DNA of 64,000 nucleotides from a bacterium (GTDB taxonomy: Bacteria > Verrucomicrobiota > Verrucomicrobiia > Limisphaerales > RI-55): NCBI GenBank assembly GCA_016124235.1, contig WGOC01000009.1, positions 1 to 64,000 of the forward strand, read 5' to 3'. The notes under the pieces were generated by a model. The model was not told where the DNA came from and searched no databases. It worked only from the letters and a program-made list of their open reading frames with translations. Each line of letters starts with the position of its first letter. Position 1 is the first letter of the stretch. This document shows positions 15,631 through 26,186 of the stretch, piece by piece. A program made the translations under genes and the position numbers.

Positions 15631-18600
15631 TCAGTTGCCCCGTCTTGAACCCGGTATTCGTGTGGGTTGCTGTGCCCCAGCAGGTAGTTGCGCCCGCGAG
15701 CGTTGCAATATTGCATCAATTTCTGGTTCTGTGAATCCCCCTCTGCGCATGGCTTCACGTTGTATTGATTCTTCTGCGGCGAGATCGTACGCTCGACCCG
15801 ATGCTCGCGCCTCGGCATTTAGTGTCGTCTGTGCCCGGCTAATTGCCGCATGGTCGTACGTTCCGGGCTGGACTGCAAGAGCATCATCGGGATCATAAAG
15901 CGGGTTATTGTTCCTTGCTGCTTGCTGATGTGGATGATGTCCTGCCACATCTCCGTAACGCCCTACCGTATGTCGCCCTACTTGGACGGTTTCGCCGGCG
16001 GTCAATCTTGTGAATTCCTTCGTCCCAACCTTCAGGCTTTCCTCGGCAGCTTCCTTGACGAAGACCTTGCCGATTTGTTTGATGCCTGCCTTTACTCCCG
16101 TTTCAACCAATCCTTTGACTCCACCAATGACCGGGATCATGTTCACTCCCGCATCCACCGTGTTCGCCCCGTAACTGACCACCGCACCCACGTAGGTGGC
16201 CCGGCCCCAGCCCGTGCTCAAATCCCGATGCGCCATTTCATACTTTGCTTCGTTCCGCGCGCTCGTGTTCAGCACGGAATCCTGGCCGACGTACAATGCG
16301 TCCTGAATAAATTGATCAAAATCCTTGGCCTGCGGAAATCCGATGGAAGCCTGACCGTTGACGTAGTAGAGATACGCCGCCTGTGAGGAAACGTATTCCG
16401 CGTAGAGGTCGTGCAGGTCCCGCTCCAATGTCCCTTTTCCTAACCTGCCATCCGAGTCGAAATAATTGATCGGATCACCACCAGCGAACGTGTAGTAATT
16501 GGGGTCGCGTCCGTTCCACACCGGATCGGAGGACAGCCATTGGGCGGCAACCGGGTCGTAAAACCGCGCGCCCAGGTAAATGTAGCCGGTCGTTTCCGGG
16601 TACTTGCCGCGCCACGCACTGGACTGCACCACATTCCCACCTTGCCCACTGGTGATCAGGCTTGCACCCATCGTCAGTGGTAGGAGGCGGTAGCCGGGCA
16701 CGGCACCGTAACCGGTGGGGCGGGACGGATTCCAACTCACGTTGATTCCGTTCGTCACCGCACCGAGAACATTGCCGCGCGCGTCGCTGATCGCCGGTTG
16801 GAAGGCGTCTTGAGCCGATTGGGTCCCTTCCAATCCGCCTACTCCATTCATCCCGCCGTAAATCCCGTTCAGGTCCGGCCCCTGCAGCTTCCAGGTGGTC
16901 CGCCCATTGACCACGACGCCCACTTCAAGGAACTCGACCAGCGGATCGTAGTGCGACGAGATTCTATTGATACTGCCCTCGACGTAGATTCCGTTGGTGG
17001 TCAACCAACCCTCGGTGTACAACTTTCGGCTCAGCGGATCATAAGCTGCCGACCACCCGTAGCCATTTCCCTGCGCATCGGAACCGTTGACTTCCGCCAA
17101 GCGTCCTTTCAGATCCCAGATGAGCGTCTCGGTGCGATTGGTCGTGCCGTCAGGTTTTTTCCAAACTCGATAAGTGAGTCGCCCGGCGGCGTCGAACGTC
17201 TCGGACACCGCCTCGTGGGCCACGTTGTTCGTGAACCAAACATTGCGATTGGTCGTGAACTGGCCGCTCGGGTGCGCCGCCGTCACCGAAAGCTGGTGCG
17301 CCCCGGCGTTGAGTTGCAGGCTCGCCCGCCAACTGATCGGCCAACTGCCGCTAAAGGTTTCGGCAATGGCGACGGGAACGCTCTGGTCGTCCAAGGTGGC
17401 AAAGATCGTACTCGGGCCATTAGCGCGACCTTGAGCGGAGCGGATGGAATAGGTGTTGGTGGCGACGTTGATTCGTGAAAAAGCGTCCACGGCACCGGAC
17501 CATTGGGCCGAACCGGACACCGGCCCAACCTTGGTCAACGCTCCCGGACCGCTTTCAGCGCCGCCGTCAAAAGCGAAACTGTTCGTCCAGCGTTTGGTGG
17601 CATCGAGGTTGAGCCGTTCCTCGGCGAGCCGACGCGTCAAGGCGGCGTAGGCGTAGGAAGCGGCGTTTGTGAAGTCTCCGCGCCCAACGGTGTGCGCGCT
17701 CAACAGACCATCGCCCGTGTAAGTCAGCCCCTCGGTGAGGGTTGTCGCGAGGCCGACCTTGGTGGTGATGGCCAGCGGTCTGCCGGCCCCATCCAGCGAA
17801 TTGATCGTGGTGAAACGGGAGGCTGCGGTGCGATTGGTCAGCAGACCGGCCGAGTTGTAGGCGTAACTGGCGGCTCCGAACCTGGAGGTAACCGCAGCCA
17901 ATGTCCCGTCGGGCCGCCAGCCGAAGGCGTAGTCCTGCATGGTGAAAGCGGCCGTGAACAGGGTCAGGCGTGTGCGCCGTCCGGCGGCATCCCAAGTCTG
18001 ACTGGCGTGGGAGAAACCATAAGCACTCGAATTCTGTGTCAGATCCGAAACCAACTGGCCGTAGGCGTCGTGGGTGCGGTTGACCGTCGCCGTGTCCGTG
18101 GGTGTGACCTCGGCCAGTTGGGTGACCAGCCCGCGCGCGTCGTACGTCCAATACGTCAGGTTGGTGACGAGCGGTGACTGATGAGTCGCGGTGGCGGTGC
18201 GCAGATAATGGTCGTAGGTGTAGTCGCACCGGACACCGACCGCATTGGTGGTCGTCTGGAGCAATCCGGCAAACGCATTGCCCGCTGGGTAATAAGCATA
18301 GCGGTTGGTCCGCGTACCCGCGCCGCCCGCGCCGGTGTTCCAGTCCTGAAGCATCTGGCCGGCATTGTTGTAGATGGCGTTCCATTGGAGTCCGCCGGGC
18401 ATGGTGCGATTCGTAACGTTGCCCGCCGCGTTGTAGGCGAATGTGGTCAGGGCGTCATCGCGATCCCACTGTTGCTTGAGCCGGTTGAGGCCATCGTATT
18501 GGGAGAGTGCGCCGGAGAAAAAGTACGGCGCTCCGGTGTTGGTGCGCGCGTAGCGGCCTGAGAAAAACGGATTGCCCGCCGGGTCAAACTCGGTGCGGGT

Positions 18601-21600
18601 GAACTCCCGCACGTTGGCGTGGGGATATGCAACCGCGAGCAATTGCTGGCCGTTGTTGTCGGTGTAAATCGTGGAAACGATGGCCGATGCGCCCGAGCCA
18701 TTCGTGACGGTGACACTGTGGTGATCGGCGGAGTAGGCGGTGCTTGATTCGCGGACGAGGACGTTGCCAGACGTGCGGATTTCGGTACGTGTGGGACGCC
18801 CCAGCGCGTCGAAGCGGGCAATGGTTTTTTCGCCCAGCGCATTGACATTGGTCTGCCACACCCCGGCGGCGGCGTAGAAGCGGGTGACGAGTTGTTGCGA
18901 AACGTTGGTCACCCAGTTGCCGCAACCGGGAAGGAAGCCGCAATCCTCGTTGACGGTGACTATGGGCGGACCGGCACTGATCTTGAGGCGGTCCAGACCA
19001 TCGAACAAGTTGGTGAAAGCGAATCCGGCGGCGTCCGTGTGTTTGACGAGATTGCCGCGCCGGTCAAACTCATAACGGTTGGTGGCCAGGGGCGAATCGG
19101 CGGCGGAATGGAAGACGAGGGTGACCTTGCGGTTGGCGTCATCATAGGTGGTTTCCCAGTACGCCCCGTTGTTCTGAATCTCGTGACGAACCCGGCCATC
19201 GGCGTAATAGCGCCAGGCATTGGTGGAGCCATCCGGGTCCTTCTGGAATTTCAACTGGCCGCCGGACGTGTATTGCTTCTCGGTCACGCCGCCCAACGCG
19301 TTGGTGAGAAACGCCGGCTGCCCGCCCGGTTCGTACGCGAAGCCTTCGGTGCGCAGCACCGTCACGCCATCCAGATCAAGCGACCTGGTTTGCGCCAATC
19401 GTCCGAGTTTATCCCACGTGTTTGTTGTGATCGCGCCGCGCGGATCAATGCTTCGCGTGAGATTTCCGTAAACGTCGTATTCGCGGAACGTCTGCGCATA
19501 GAGATCGTAACCGGAGGGCGCTTCCACCCCTGTCCCGTCTGACTGGGCCTGGGAACGCCAGTGGATTTCCGTCGCCAGCCGGCCCGCGCCGTCGTAGTCG
19601 CGCCAGACGTAATCCTCCGGGTCAAAGCGCGGGCCATCCATCCACACCAGTTCGCCATTGTCGTTGTAATAGGAATACGCGAAGTCCAGCGGGACGGTCT
19701 GGCCGGCGTCGTACACCTCGGCGATGGTTTTGCGGCCCATGCCGTCGTAGGCGAAAAACTGGCTGCGATTGGCCGCGTCGGTTTTGAGCACCAGTTCGCC
19801 GCGCAGATTGTAGAGAAACGAATTGGTGATCGCCGGGTCGCCCGTGCCGGTGTAGCCGATTTCCTGGGTTTTCCAGCCGTGCTCGTCCCAGGCAAAATCA
19901 TTCGTGGCCGCATCGGGCGAACTGAACGCGGTGATCTGCCGTGTCATCACGCCAAAGGCGCGGTTGGTTTGCGTGCTGGCGCCCAGTGTGACCACGTTGG
20001 TGACATTGGCGTACTCGAACCAGTTCGTGCCGACCGGGACGCCGCCCGCATACCGAACGGTGCGCTGGGGCAGGAACGGATAGTTGGTGTGATAAACGAT
20101 GACATTGCTGTTGCCGATAGGATCGGTCATCTGGGTCGGCAGGCCGTTGGTGTTATACGTGGCGGTGTTGGTCGCCGTCTGCGAGAAGTTGTTGTCGCCG
20201 GTAAGGTCGCCGGTGGTGATCGTGTTCGTGACGTTGCCGTTGGAATCGTAAAAGTATTGCGTGACCAGACCACGTTGATCCGTGCGTTGCTGGATGCTGC
20301 GCGGGTAGCCGGGCGCGGTGGCGGTGTCGGCGTACCACACCTGCTGAAGGGTCTGGTTGAGTGGGTCGGTGATTTTGGTGATGAGGCTGTTGGTGTAATC
20401 GTAACGATTCGTGTTGCCGAGGCCGTCAATCACCAGCGTATAGCCGGAAATCGTGTTCGTGAACGTGTTGGTGAAATTGAAATTGTTGGAATAGATGAAC
20501 GTGCCCGTCCGGACGGGAATCAAATCCAGACCCGCCGTCGAAAGCTGATTCGTCACGCGGCGATGCTGGTCGTATTCGTTGATGAGCGAGCGCCCGTCCG
20601 GCTTGTTTTCCTCCACGATCAAATGTGTCGAGTAATACTTCTGCGTCGGCGACTGGAGCAGATGTTGATAAACGTAAGTGCGCGTCGAGGCGTCCGGCAG
20701 GGTGACCGTGATCAAATCGCCGAACTCATCGTATTCGTATTCCACTTTTCTTCCGTCACCCGTGTAGGCTTCGATGATGTTCCCGTAGATGTCGTAACGC
20801 AGGCCGAGGAAATTGCCGTTGCTGCACTGAATGCGTTTCACTTCGCCAAAATCCGTGCCCGCCACGTTGGTCCCGTAGGTGAAGCTGTAGAAGTTGCCCC
20901 GGTTATCCGTCCATTGCTGGAGATACGGCCGCACCCGCTTGAGAATGCCATTGTTGTTGGTGGTGACCGTAAAGAGGCGCACACTGCCGTCGGCGCCATA
21001 CAGGGTGTAATTGGTCGTCGTGCCGTTGACGGATTGCACGAGCCGGTCCCGCAGCCGGTTGACCAGGCCGCCCGCTCCGGCGGTCGTGTTGTTGTTCAGA
21101 TGGGGATTGGCGGAGAGCTTCGGCAGCCAGAGGTTGGTGGTGGGCGTGAGGCGGGTGTAGCAGAGCACCGCTCCGTCCATATCCGCGGCGTAGATGTTCG
21201 TGAGGTTTTTGCCGACACTCAAATAACTCATCAAGGTCGGCTTCCAACCATAACCAAACTGGTTCTGCGCCAGATTATGGCTGGAATAATTCCGGCGGAG
21301 CGCCAGCGGCAGCGGGCCGGGCAATGCCAGGTCCAATTCGTCCGCGTAAAACTCACCCGTGACCGTATGCACCGGGTCCAGCACTCGGGCCTCATTCTGC
21401 GAGGGGTCGATGGTTCTGGTATCCACCAAGCCCTGCTGCTCGGTCGTCTGGAAGGCGGTGTTGTAGGTGGTATCAAATGATCCGGCTGTGGATTGATTCA
21501 TCATCGTGTTGGCGCTGCGCGACCAGTTGGTCGCCACGGAATCGTAGGCGTAAACGCCATTTTGAATCTCAGTGCTGGTTTGCGCGTAATCAAAGCTGGC

Positions 21601-24600
21601 GACCTGCGGCGGCGCCAGGGTGGTGTCATTGGCGGGTTGATGCAGGCTCAGGGAGAGGTCTTCGCCCTTGCTGAGATCGTAATTCGGGGTGTTCGCCGCC
21701 GCCACGCTGCCGGGCGAGAGCTTCTCGCCAAAGCCGCCGTTCAAGCTGCCCGGTGAAATCAGCGCGCTCCATTCGCCCCAGCCGAGCACCAGCGCGGCCA
21801 TGCCTTTGTAAGCGGCGTTGGTCACGGGGCCGGGCGTGACATAGGCTGTCACGTAGCCGGTCGTGTAGGCGTTCTGGAAGGCGCTGACAATGTCCTGCCA
21901 CAGACCCGGGTCATGGTCTTTCAACGCCTTGCCCTGATAGGTCGTATTCCCCTGCGCGAGGTAATTGCTGACCGTGAGCGTGACGATGCCGAGGCCACGG
22001 CTCTGCGCCAGTTGCAGCAGCCGTACGGTCGAGACGGCATTGGTTTGCTGGTAATAGCTGTTGATCACCTGATGTTCCTGGGCCGAACCGTCGGCAATCG
22101 AAAGCAGGGCGTAGTTCTGATATTCCATTTGCTCCGAACGACCTGAATCGGGACGCGCCGTGTCGTTGCCTACCGAGGCCGTCTCGTACGAAAACATGTC
22201 CACCATTGGCAGCACCGGGTCCACAGCATTGTTCGACAGGGTGCCGGAACTGTTGCGAGCCGCGCCGATGATGGAAAGCCCCGCCGCCCACGTGGAGATC
22301 GGCGTGATTTTATGCAATCGCTTGTTCAGTGCATCGAAGTCGTCGGTCTTTTTGTAATACGACATGCCGGCGAGATAGCTGGCTTTGCCTTGATAAAGAT
22401 CGCTGGAAATACTGCCGGCCAGTCCCGCGTTGGTGCGGAGGGTTTTTTCCATCTGCCACAGTTCGACGGCGTGAACGTCGAGCATCTGCCGCGTGACGCG
22501 CCCGTAATCCATGCAAATGGAGGCGATGTCGCCTTTGCGCAAGGAGCGTTCGACCACCATCTGACGTGAACTCCCAAATCCGAGGAAGGAAATGGTGCCA
22601 TCAGCGGCGAAGGCGGGAGTGAGGGCGCGATGCCGGTTGTATTTCAGGCGCACGCGCAAGTCATCGTCGAGCTGGTCCAGCGTCATGGACTTGACCTGTT
22701 TGGACAAAAGATTCGTGTCACTGCTTCCAAAGGATGCCTGCATTAAGATGTTGGTTCGGTAGGCCGAAAGAATCAGGCTCAACTGTACCTGCGTTGAATT
22801 GGTTGCGGTTTGCGTGAGGTAGAACTGGCGGTTGTGCAAATCGGCCAGCCGCATGTCGCCGGTTTGAATGTCCTTCGTCGGGTCAACGACGCTGTAAATC
22901 TCCACGCTCACCGTATCGAAAAGGTTCGCCAGCGCCGGGCTGATGTTCACGATATTCGCGTCGGTCAAGTTCGACACCGCGATGCTGGAATTCGTCAGGT
23001 AGGTTGGCGTCGGGAAGTCCTGCCAGCGGGAGTAGTTGCGACGGCGATTGACAATCTGGACGCCGATGTCATCCACGGAGATGCCAGGATGATTTTGCTG
23101 CAAGGTCTGCGCGAGGAATCGGGGAAAGATGACGCGTGGTGTGTTGTCGCCGTCCACGGCCAGCGCGAGCAGGTTGGTGTTGCCGAAAACGTAATCGCGC
23201 ACCCACGGATACGCACTGCTGTAATTGGCCGGCATGAGGCTGTAAAGCTCCAGGCCCTCGACCTGGCGGTAGTCCTTCAGCCACGGAAACAAATGCACCC
23301 AGTTCGTTCCGATGTAGGCGGCCACCCACGGATAATTCACCGGAATCATCGCGTTGGTCGTGTAGAGTTCCCCCGCTTCGCTGAAACTGCCGTGAACCTG
23401 GAACTTGAGCATCCGGCTCAGGCGCGCATCCAGTATCTGCATTCCATTATGCGGCGGAAAAACAAAGGCCGCCGGCACGCCCGCCTGACGCAGCAGGTAA
23501 ACCAGCAGCGCGCATTGCTCGGTCGGTGAGCCCTGCCGTTCGAGAAAGGTTCCCAGCGCGCCCCGGCTGATGCCGCCGAGATTGATGGAGTGCTCGGCAA
23601 TGCTGCCGTTGTCGTTGTATTCCATCGCATCCGTCAGATCGATTTCATTGAGCACAAAGTTCGCCAGCGCCATCGGATCGTTTCCGAGGTCCGCCACGAA
23701 TTGATCGAGAATCGGATGCCGGCGCAGTTCCGGGCTGTTGTCCAGATTCGTGCAGACACTTGGTGCCAGGCCGATGGCGTTGGTCACCACGGGTGTGTTC
23801 GTCAGGATTTCGTCCAGCGTTTTGCCGGAATAGAAAGGCGGCAGTGGTTTGCCGTCAAAGTGCGGCTGGTCGAGGAACACCGAACGCCACGGCGGACGCG
23901 GGCCGAATTCCAGACTGTAAAGCAGCGAAGGCACAACCACTCCTCCCGCAGAAACGGCAAGGGCTTGGGCCGAGCCGCCGGGAATGCCAGCTTGCTGCAC
24001 CACGTAATAGTAGTTGGTCGCCTGCTCGCTTGCGGAATGGTTCAGCACATACTCGCCGTACGAGAACGTGCCCCAGCGCAGTGAGGGCGAGGCCGACAGC
24101 GTCGTGGTCAGCCCAAACGCATTGGTGACGAGTTGAAAGCCGTTGGTGACAAAACTACCCCATTCACTGGCGTTCGCCACGTTGGGTGGTTTGATGGAGA
24201 TGGTCCCCGCCGCGGCGAAGTTGGTTCGGTAAAAAGCGCGAACGACGATCTGCGTTGTGAGCGACGAACTGTCGCCGGCGTAAATCCCGAAGCGGTAATC
24301 CTGATTCAAATACAGCGGCGTCCCGCCCACGCGCTCGCCAAAGGCAACGATGGGATTGTTGAACGGGATGCGGTTCGCGACATTCGTTTGCGGCAGCGTG
24401 TTGGTGGCGTCGTAGTGGTAGTAAAGCTGGCCGTTCCAGTTGGCGAGTCCGGGGTAAAGGGTGGAGCAATTGCCATCCACGTTGCTGTAAACCACACCGT
24501 TTTCGTAGTCCAACGGCACCACGATGGACCAGTACGTCGGGTCGGTGCCGGAACCACGCCAGTAGCGGCCCACCGGATTCGGAACGTAATTGGTCGCGTA

Positions 24601-25740
24601 ATCGAAGGGATAAAGCGTCAGCACCGCCTGCGAATCCGCCCCAAGAAAATAGGCACTGTTGCTCTGGACGGTTGCCACCACGGTCTTGCCCTCGGTCAGA
24701 ATCGGACTCGCGTTGATGGCGACCGACAGGTTGGTGACGGTCTGGTTGGTGGCGAAGACGACCGAAGTGGGCAAGGCGGGGTAATGGGTGCCGGGAGTGG
24801 CCGTGCCGCCAATGGAGAGGTTGACCCGCAGCGAATTGCTCAGGCCGCCGCTGCGCGCGATGCTCAATGTGCCGGTGGAATATCCCTGAACCGCATAACT
24901 GAAGTCCGGGCTGAGGCTCACTACTGGCACGTCCTGTGCAATCGCCAGCGTCGCGGAATTATTGGTGCTGATTTGATAATAACCGGAGTCGAGGGTGACG
25001 GTCAGGAACTTCGTTCCGAGCAGATTCGTGTTATTGACGATGGAGATCGTTGTATCCGCATGGTCGCTTCCAGCGGCAATCGTCACGCTGCCACTGAGGG
25101 ACGGCGATGCGGTGTAATCGCTCCCGCTGGCCGCATTGCCGCTGACGGTGTAACCGACAGTCCGGGCATTCAGTGTGTCGCCGCGATAGATGCGCATCGT
25201 CACCGTCTGGACCCCGACTCCGCGTTCCGCGATGAACGTGCTGTAATAGGTCGTGTTCGTCACAATCGCGACCGACATCACCGAGTTCATGTCGTAGAGC
25301 GTGATTGCTCTGCTTTGACAATTGGTCGTCTGCCAGCCGGAGAAGCTGATCGTTCCTGTCCGGTCGTAATCGACAGTAGAATTTCCGTTGAAATTGATGG
25401 TGAAACCTTGACTCCAGGTATTCGCGGGAACCGTTACAATGTGACCACAGGTTCCAAAGTCACTGGTGGGATTGAGGTCGGCGACTACTATCGGGTGTGT
25501 CCCGGTGCCGTTGATGCAGAGGGAAACATTTTGTGGATTGCTAAAGTGATTTTCACAACTGCTATCGAATGACTTGGTAAAGCAGAGCAATTGTATCGTG
25601 CCACTGAAGCTCCCTCCTTCGGCAGCACTGTAATCGGTACACGGGTTGAAATGTACGGTGAGGCCATTGGCGAAGGTCGAAATGGTGACCGCAAAAAGGC
25701 AAGCGGCGACCGCCCCGAGGCGAACAGAAAGAAACTTCAT
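15631..25740 (-). CDS. Giant secreted RHS toxin with transglutaminase-like and HNH-type domains
   Basis: A 3,369-residue protein with a signal peptide (about 1-25). In order: Calx-beta-like domains (about 150-375); a transglutaminase-like domain (about 680-850) with Cys near 743 (SPTEQCALLVYLLRQAG) but YPWVAAY and WVHLFPW where the catalytic His and Asp usually stand, so it may be inactive; a DUF6531-type pre-RHS segment (DPVHTVTGEFYADELDL, about 1450); many YD repeats; the RHS core (GYIYLGARFYDPVAAQWLSSD, near 3060) ending GGDPINYFDSDG. The 271-residue tail has a hydrophobic pretoxin part (NMIPVIGGVKGLVETG) and a final ~115-residue domain with AGHHPHQQ, YDPDDAL and DHAAISRAQ, resembling GHH/SHH-type HNH/EndoVII nuclease toxins. 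An immunity gene follows 12 bp later; a small secreted partner lies 17 bp upstream. Confidence 0.88.
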   Translation of the reverse strand: MKFLSVRLGAVAACLFAVTISTFANGLTVHFNPCTDYSAAEGGSFSGTIQLLCFTKSFDSSCENHFSNPQNVSLCINGTGTHPIVVADLNPTSDFGTCGHIVTVPANTWSQGFTINFNGNSTVDYDRTGTISFSGWQTTNCQSRAITLYDMNSVMSVAIVTNTTYYSTFIAERGVGVQTVTMRIYRGDTLNARTVGYTVSGNAASGSDYTASPSLSGSVTIAAGSDHADTTISIVNNTNLLGTKFLTVTLDSGYYQISTNNSATLAIAQDVPVVSLSPDFSYAVQGYSTGTLSIARSGGLSNSLRVNLSIGGTATPGTHYPALPTSVVFATNQTVTNLSVAINASPILTEGKTVVATVQSNSAYFLGADSQAVLTLYPFDYATNYVPNPVGRYWRGSGTDPTYWSIVVPLDYENGVVYSNVDGNCSTLYPGLANWNGQLYYHYDATNTLPQTNVANRIPFNNPIVAFGERVGGTPLYLNQDYRFGIYAGDSSSLTTQIVVRAFYRTNFAAAGTISIKPPNVANASEWGSFVTNGFQLVTNAFGLTTTLSASPSLRWGTFSYGEYVLNHSASEQATNYYYVVQQAGIPGGSAQALAVSAGGVVVPSLLYSLEFGPRPPWRSVFLDQPHFDGKPLPPFYSGKTLDEILTNTPVVTNAIGLAPSVCTNLDNSPELRRHPILDQFVADLGNDPMALANFVLNEIDLTDAMEYNDNGSIAEHSINLGGISRGALGTFLERQGSPTEQCALLVYLLRQAGVPAAFVFPPHNGMQILDARLSRMLKFQVHGSFSEAGELYTTNAMIPVNYPWVAAYIGTNWVHLFPWLKDYRQVEGLELYSLMPANYSSAYPWVRDYVFGNTNLLALAVDGDNTPRVIFPRFLAQTLQQNHPGISVDDIGVQIVNRRRNYSRWQDFPTPTYLTNSSIAVSNLTDANIVNISPALANLFDTVSVEIYSVVDPTKDIQTGDMRLADLHNRQFYLTQTATNSTQVQLSLILSAYRTNILMQASFGSSDTNLLSKQVKSMTLDQLDDDLRVRLKYNRHRALTPAFAADGTISFLGFGSSRQMVVERSLRKGDIASICMDYGRVTRQMLDVHAVELWQMEKTLRTNAGLAGSISSDLYQGKASYLAGMSYYKKTDDFDALNKRLHKITPISTWAAGLSIIGAARNSSGTLSNNAVDPVLPMVDMFSYETASVGNDTARPDSGRSEQMEYQNYALLSIADGSAQEHQVINSYYQQTNAVSTVRLLQLAQSRGLGIVTLTVSNYLAQGNTTYQGKALKDHDPGLWQDIVSAFQNAYTTGYVTAYVTPGPVTNAAYKGMAALVLGWGEWSALISPGSLNGGFGEKLSPGSVAAANTPNYDLSKGEDLSLSLHQPANDTTLAPPQVASFDYAQTSTEIQNGVYAYDSVATNWSRSANTMMNQSTAGSFDTTYNTAFQTTEQQGLVDTRTIDPSQNEARVLDPVHTVTGEFYADELDLALPGPLPLALRRNYSSHNLAQNQFGYGWKPTLMSYLSVGKNLTNIYAADMDGAVLCYTRLTPTTNLWLPKLSANPHLNNNTTAGAGGLVNRLRDRLVQSVNGTTTNYTLYGADGSVRLFTVTTNNNGILKRVRPYLQQWTDNRGNFYSFTYGTNVAGTDFGEVKRIQCSNGNFLGLRYDIYGNIIEAYTGDGRKVEYEYDEFGDLITVTLPDASTRTYVYQHLLQSPTQKYYSTHLIVEENKPDGRSLINEYDQHRRVTNQLSTAGLDLIPVRTGTFIYSNNFNFTNTFTNTISGYTLVIDGLGNTNRYDYTNSLITKITDPLNQTLQQVWYADTATAPGYPRSIQQRTDQRGLVTQYFYDSNGNVTNTITTGDLTGDNNFSQTATNTATYNTNGLPTQMTDPIGNSNVIVYHTNYPFLPQRTVRYAGGVPVGTNWFEYANVTNVVTLGASTQTNRAFGVMTRQITAFSSPDAATNDFAWDEHGWKTQEIGYTGTGDPAITNSFLYNLRGELVLKTDAANRSQFFAYDGMGRKTIAEVYDAGQTVPLDFAYSYYNDNGELVWMDGPRFDPEDYVWRDYDGAGRLATEIHWRSQAQSDGTGVEAPSGYDLYAQTFREYDVYGNLTRSIDPRGAITTNTWDKLGRLAQTRSLDLDGVTVLRTEGFAYEPGGQPAFLTNALGGVTEKQYTSGGQLKFQKDPDGSTNAWRYYADGRVRHEIQNNGAYWETTYDDANRKVTLVFHSAADSPLATNRYEFDRRGNLVKHTDAAGFAFTNLFDGLDRLKISAGPPIVTVNEDCGFLPGCGNWVTNVSQQLVTRFYAAAGVWQTNVNALGEKTIARFDALGRPTRTEIRTSGNVLVRESSTAYSADHHSVTVTNGSGASAIVSTIYTDNNGQQLLAVAYPHANVREFTRTEFDPAGNPFFSGRYARTNTGAPYFFSGALSQYDGLNRLKQQWDRDDALTTFAYNAAGNVTNRTMPGGLQWNAIYNNAGQMLQDWNTGAGGAGTRTNRYAYYPAGNAFAGLLQTTTNAVGVRCDYTYDHYLRTATATHQSPLVTNLTYWTYDARGLVTQLAEVTPTDTATVNRTHDAYGQLVSDLTQNSSAYGFSHASQTWDAAGRRTRLTLFTAAFTMQDYAFGWRPDGTLAAVTSRFGAASYAYNSAGLLTNRTAASRFTTINSLDGAGRPLAITTKVGLATTLTEGLTYTGDGLLSAHTVGRGDFTNAASYAYAALTRRLAEERLNLDATKRWTNSFAFDGGAESGPGALTKVGPVSGSAQWSGAVDAFSRINVATNTYSIRSAQGRANGPSTIFATLDDQSVPVAIAETFSGSWPISWRASLQLNAGAHQLSVTAAHPSGQFTTNRNVWFTNNVAHEAVSETFDAAGRLTYRVWKKPDGTTNRTETLIWDLKGRLAEVNGSDAQGNGYGWSAAYDPLSRKLYTEGWLTTNGIYVEGSINRISSHYDPLVEFLEVGVVVNGRTTWKLQGPDLNGIYGGMNGVGGLEGTQSAQDAFQPAISDARGNVLGAVTNGINVSWNPSRPTGYGAVPGYRLLPLTMGASLITSGQGGNVVQSSAWRGKYPETTGYIYLGARFYDPVAAQWLSSDPVWNGRDPNYYTFAGGDPINYFDSDGRLGKGTLERDLHDLYAEYVSSQAAYLYYVNGQASIGFPQAKDFDQFIQDALYVGQDSVLNTSARNEAKYEMAHRDLSTGWGRATYVGAVVSYGANTVDAGVNMIPVIGGVKGLVETGVKAGIKQIGKVFVKEAAEESLKVGTKEFTRLTAGETVQVGRHTVGRYGDVAGHHPHQQAARNNNPLYDPDDALAVQPGTYDHAAISRAQTTLNAEARASGRAYDLAAEESIQREAMRRGGFTEPEIDAILQRSRAQLPAGAQQPTRIPGSRRGN

Positions 25741-25757
25741 AAATTCCCTTTTTTCCT

Positions 25758-26186
25758 TTATTGAATCACTTCGCCTTGCAGCGGGCTGTCAATGGTCACA
25801 CTCAGGATGCCTACGGACGGATTGAGCGGTTGCGCATCCTGCCATTCGGGCGAGCCGTCCCCGTCCTGGTCTGACCCCACCAGAACTCTGAACCAGCCCG
25901 CCTGCCACTCGCCTCCGTCAATGGGAAAGTTGGTTTGACCGACCTGGCTGACGCCCAACACGTGCCACGGATAGAATTGATCATTCAGTACTGGCGTCCA
26001 AAACAGCGTGTAGTTTGTGGTGCTCACACCATTGGTGATGACGATGTTGAATTGATTGGTGCCCAACGAATCAATCTTCAGCACCGGCTGCGGCACGTCA
26101 GCCAGGACGTGCAACGTGGCGATGAGACAGAGGGTCGCGCCGATAACTCCAGCAAGGGGAAGCCAATGTTTTTGGAGAATTTTCAT
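25758..26186 (-). CDS. Small secreted protein with calcium-type repeat, RHS partner
   Basis: A 142-residue protein with a signal peptide (about 1-29, ending VLAD). The middle (LKIDSLGTNQFNIVITNG, YTLFWTPVLN, WFRVLVGSDQDGDGSPEWQ) resembles the beta-sandwich plus aspartate-repeat tail common in Verrucomicrobial secreted proteins. It starts the second RHS operon, 17 bp ahead of the giant gene, with AAAGGAAA before its ATG. The parallel position to the LamG protein of the first locus suggests an accessory in presentation or anchoring; this is inference. Confidence 0.65.
   Translation of the reverse strand: MKILQKHWLPLAGVIGATLCLIATLHVLADVPQPVLKIDSLGTNQFNIVITNGVSTTNYTLFWTPVLNDQFYPWHVLGVSQVGQTNFPIDGGEWQAGWFRVLVGSDQDGDGSPEWQDAQPLNPSVGILSVTIDSPLQGEVIQ

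Noticed and set aside
19561..21480. 639-codon open frame on the + strand inside the second RHS gene
   Set aside because: Same reason: an antisense shadow without recognisable protein features over a well-supported RHS region.
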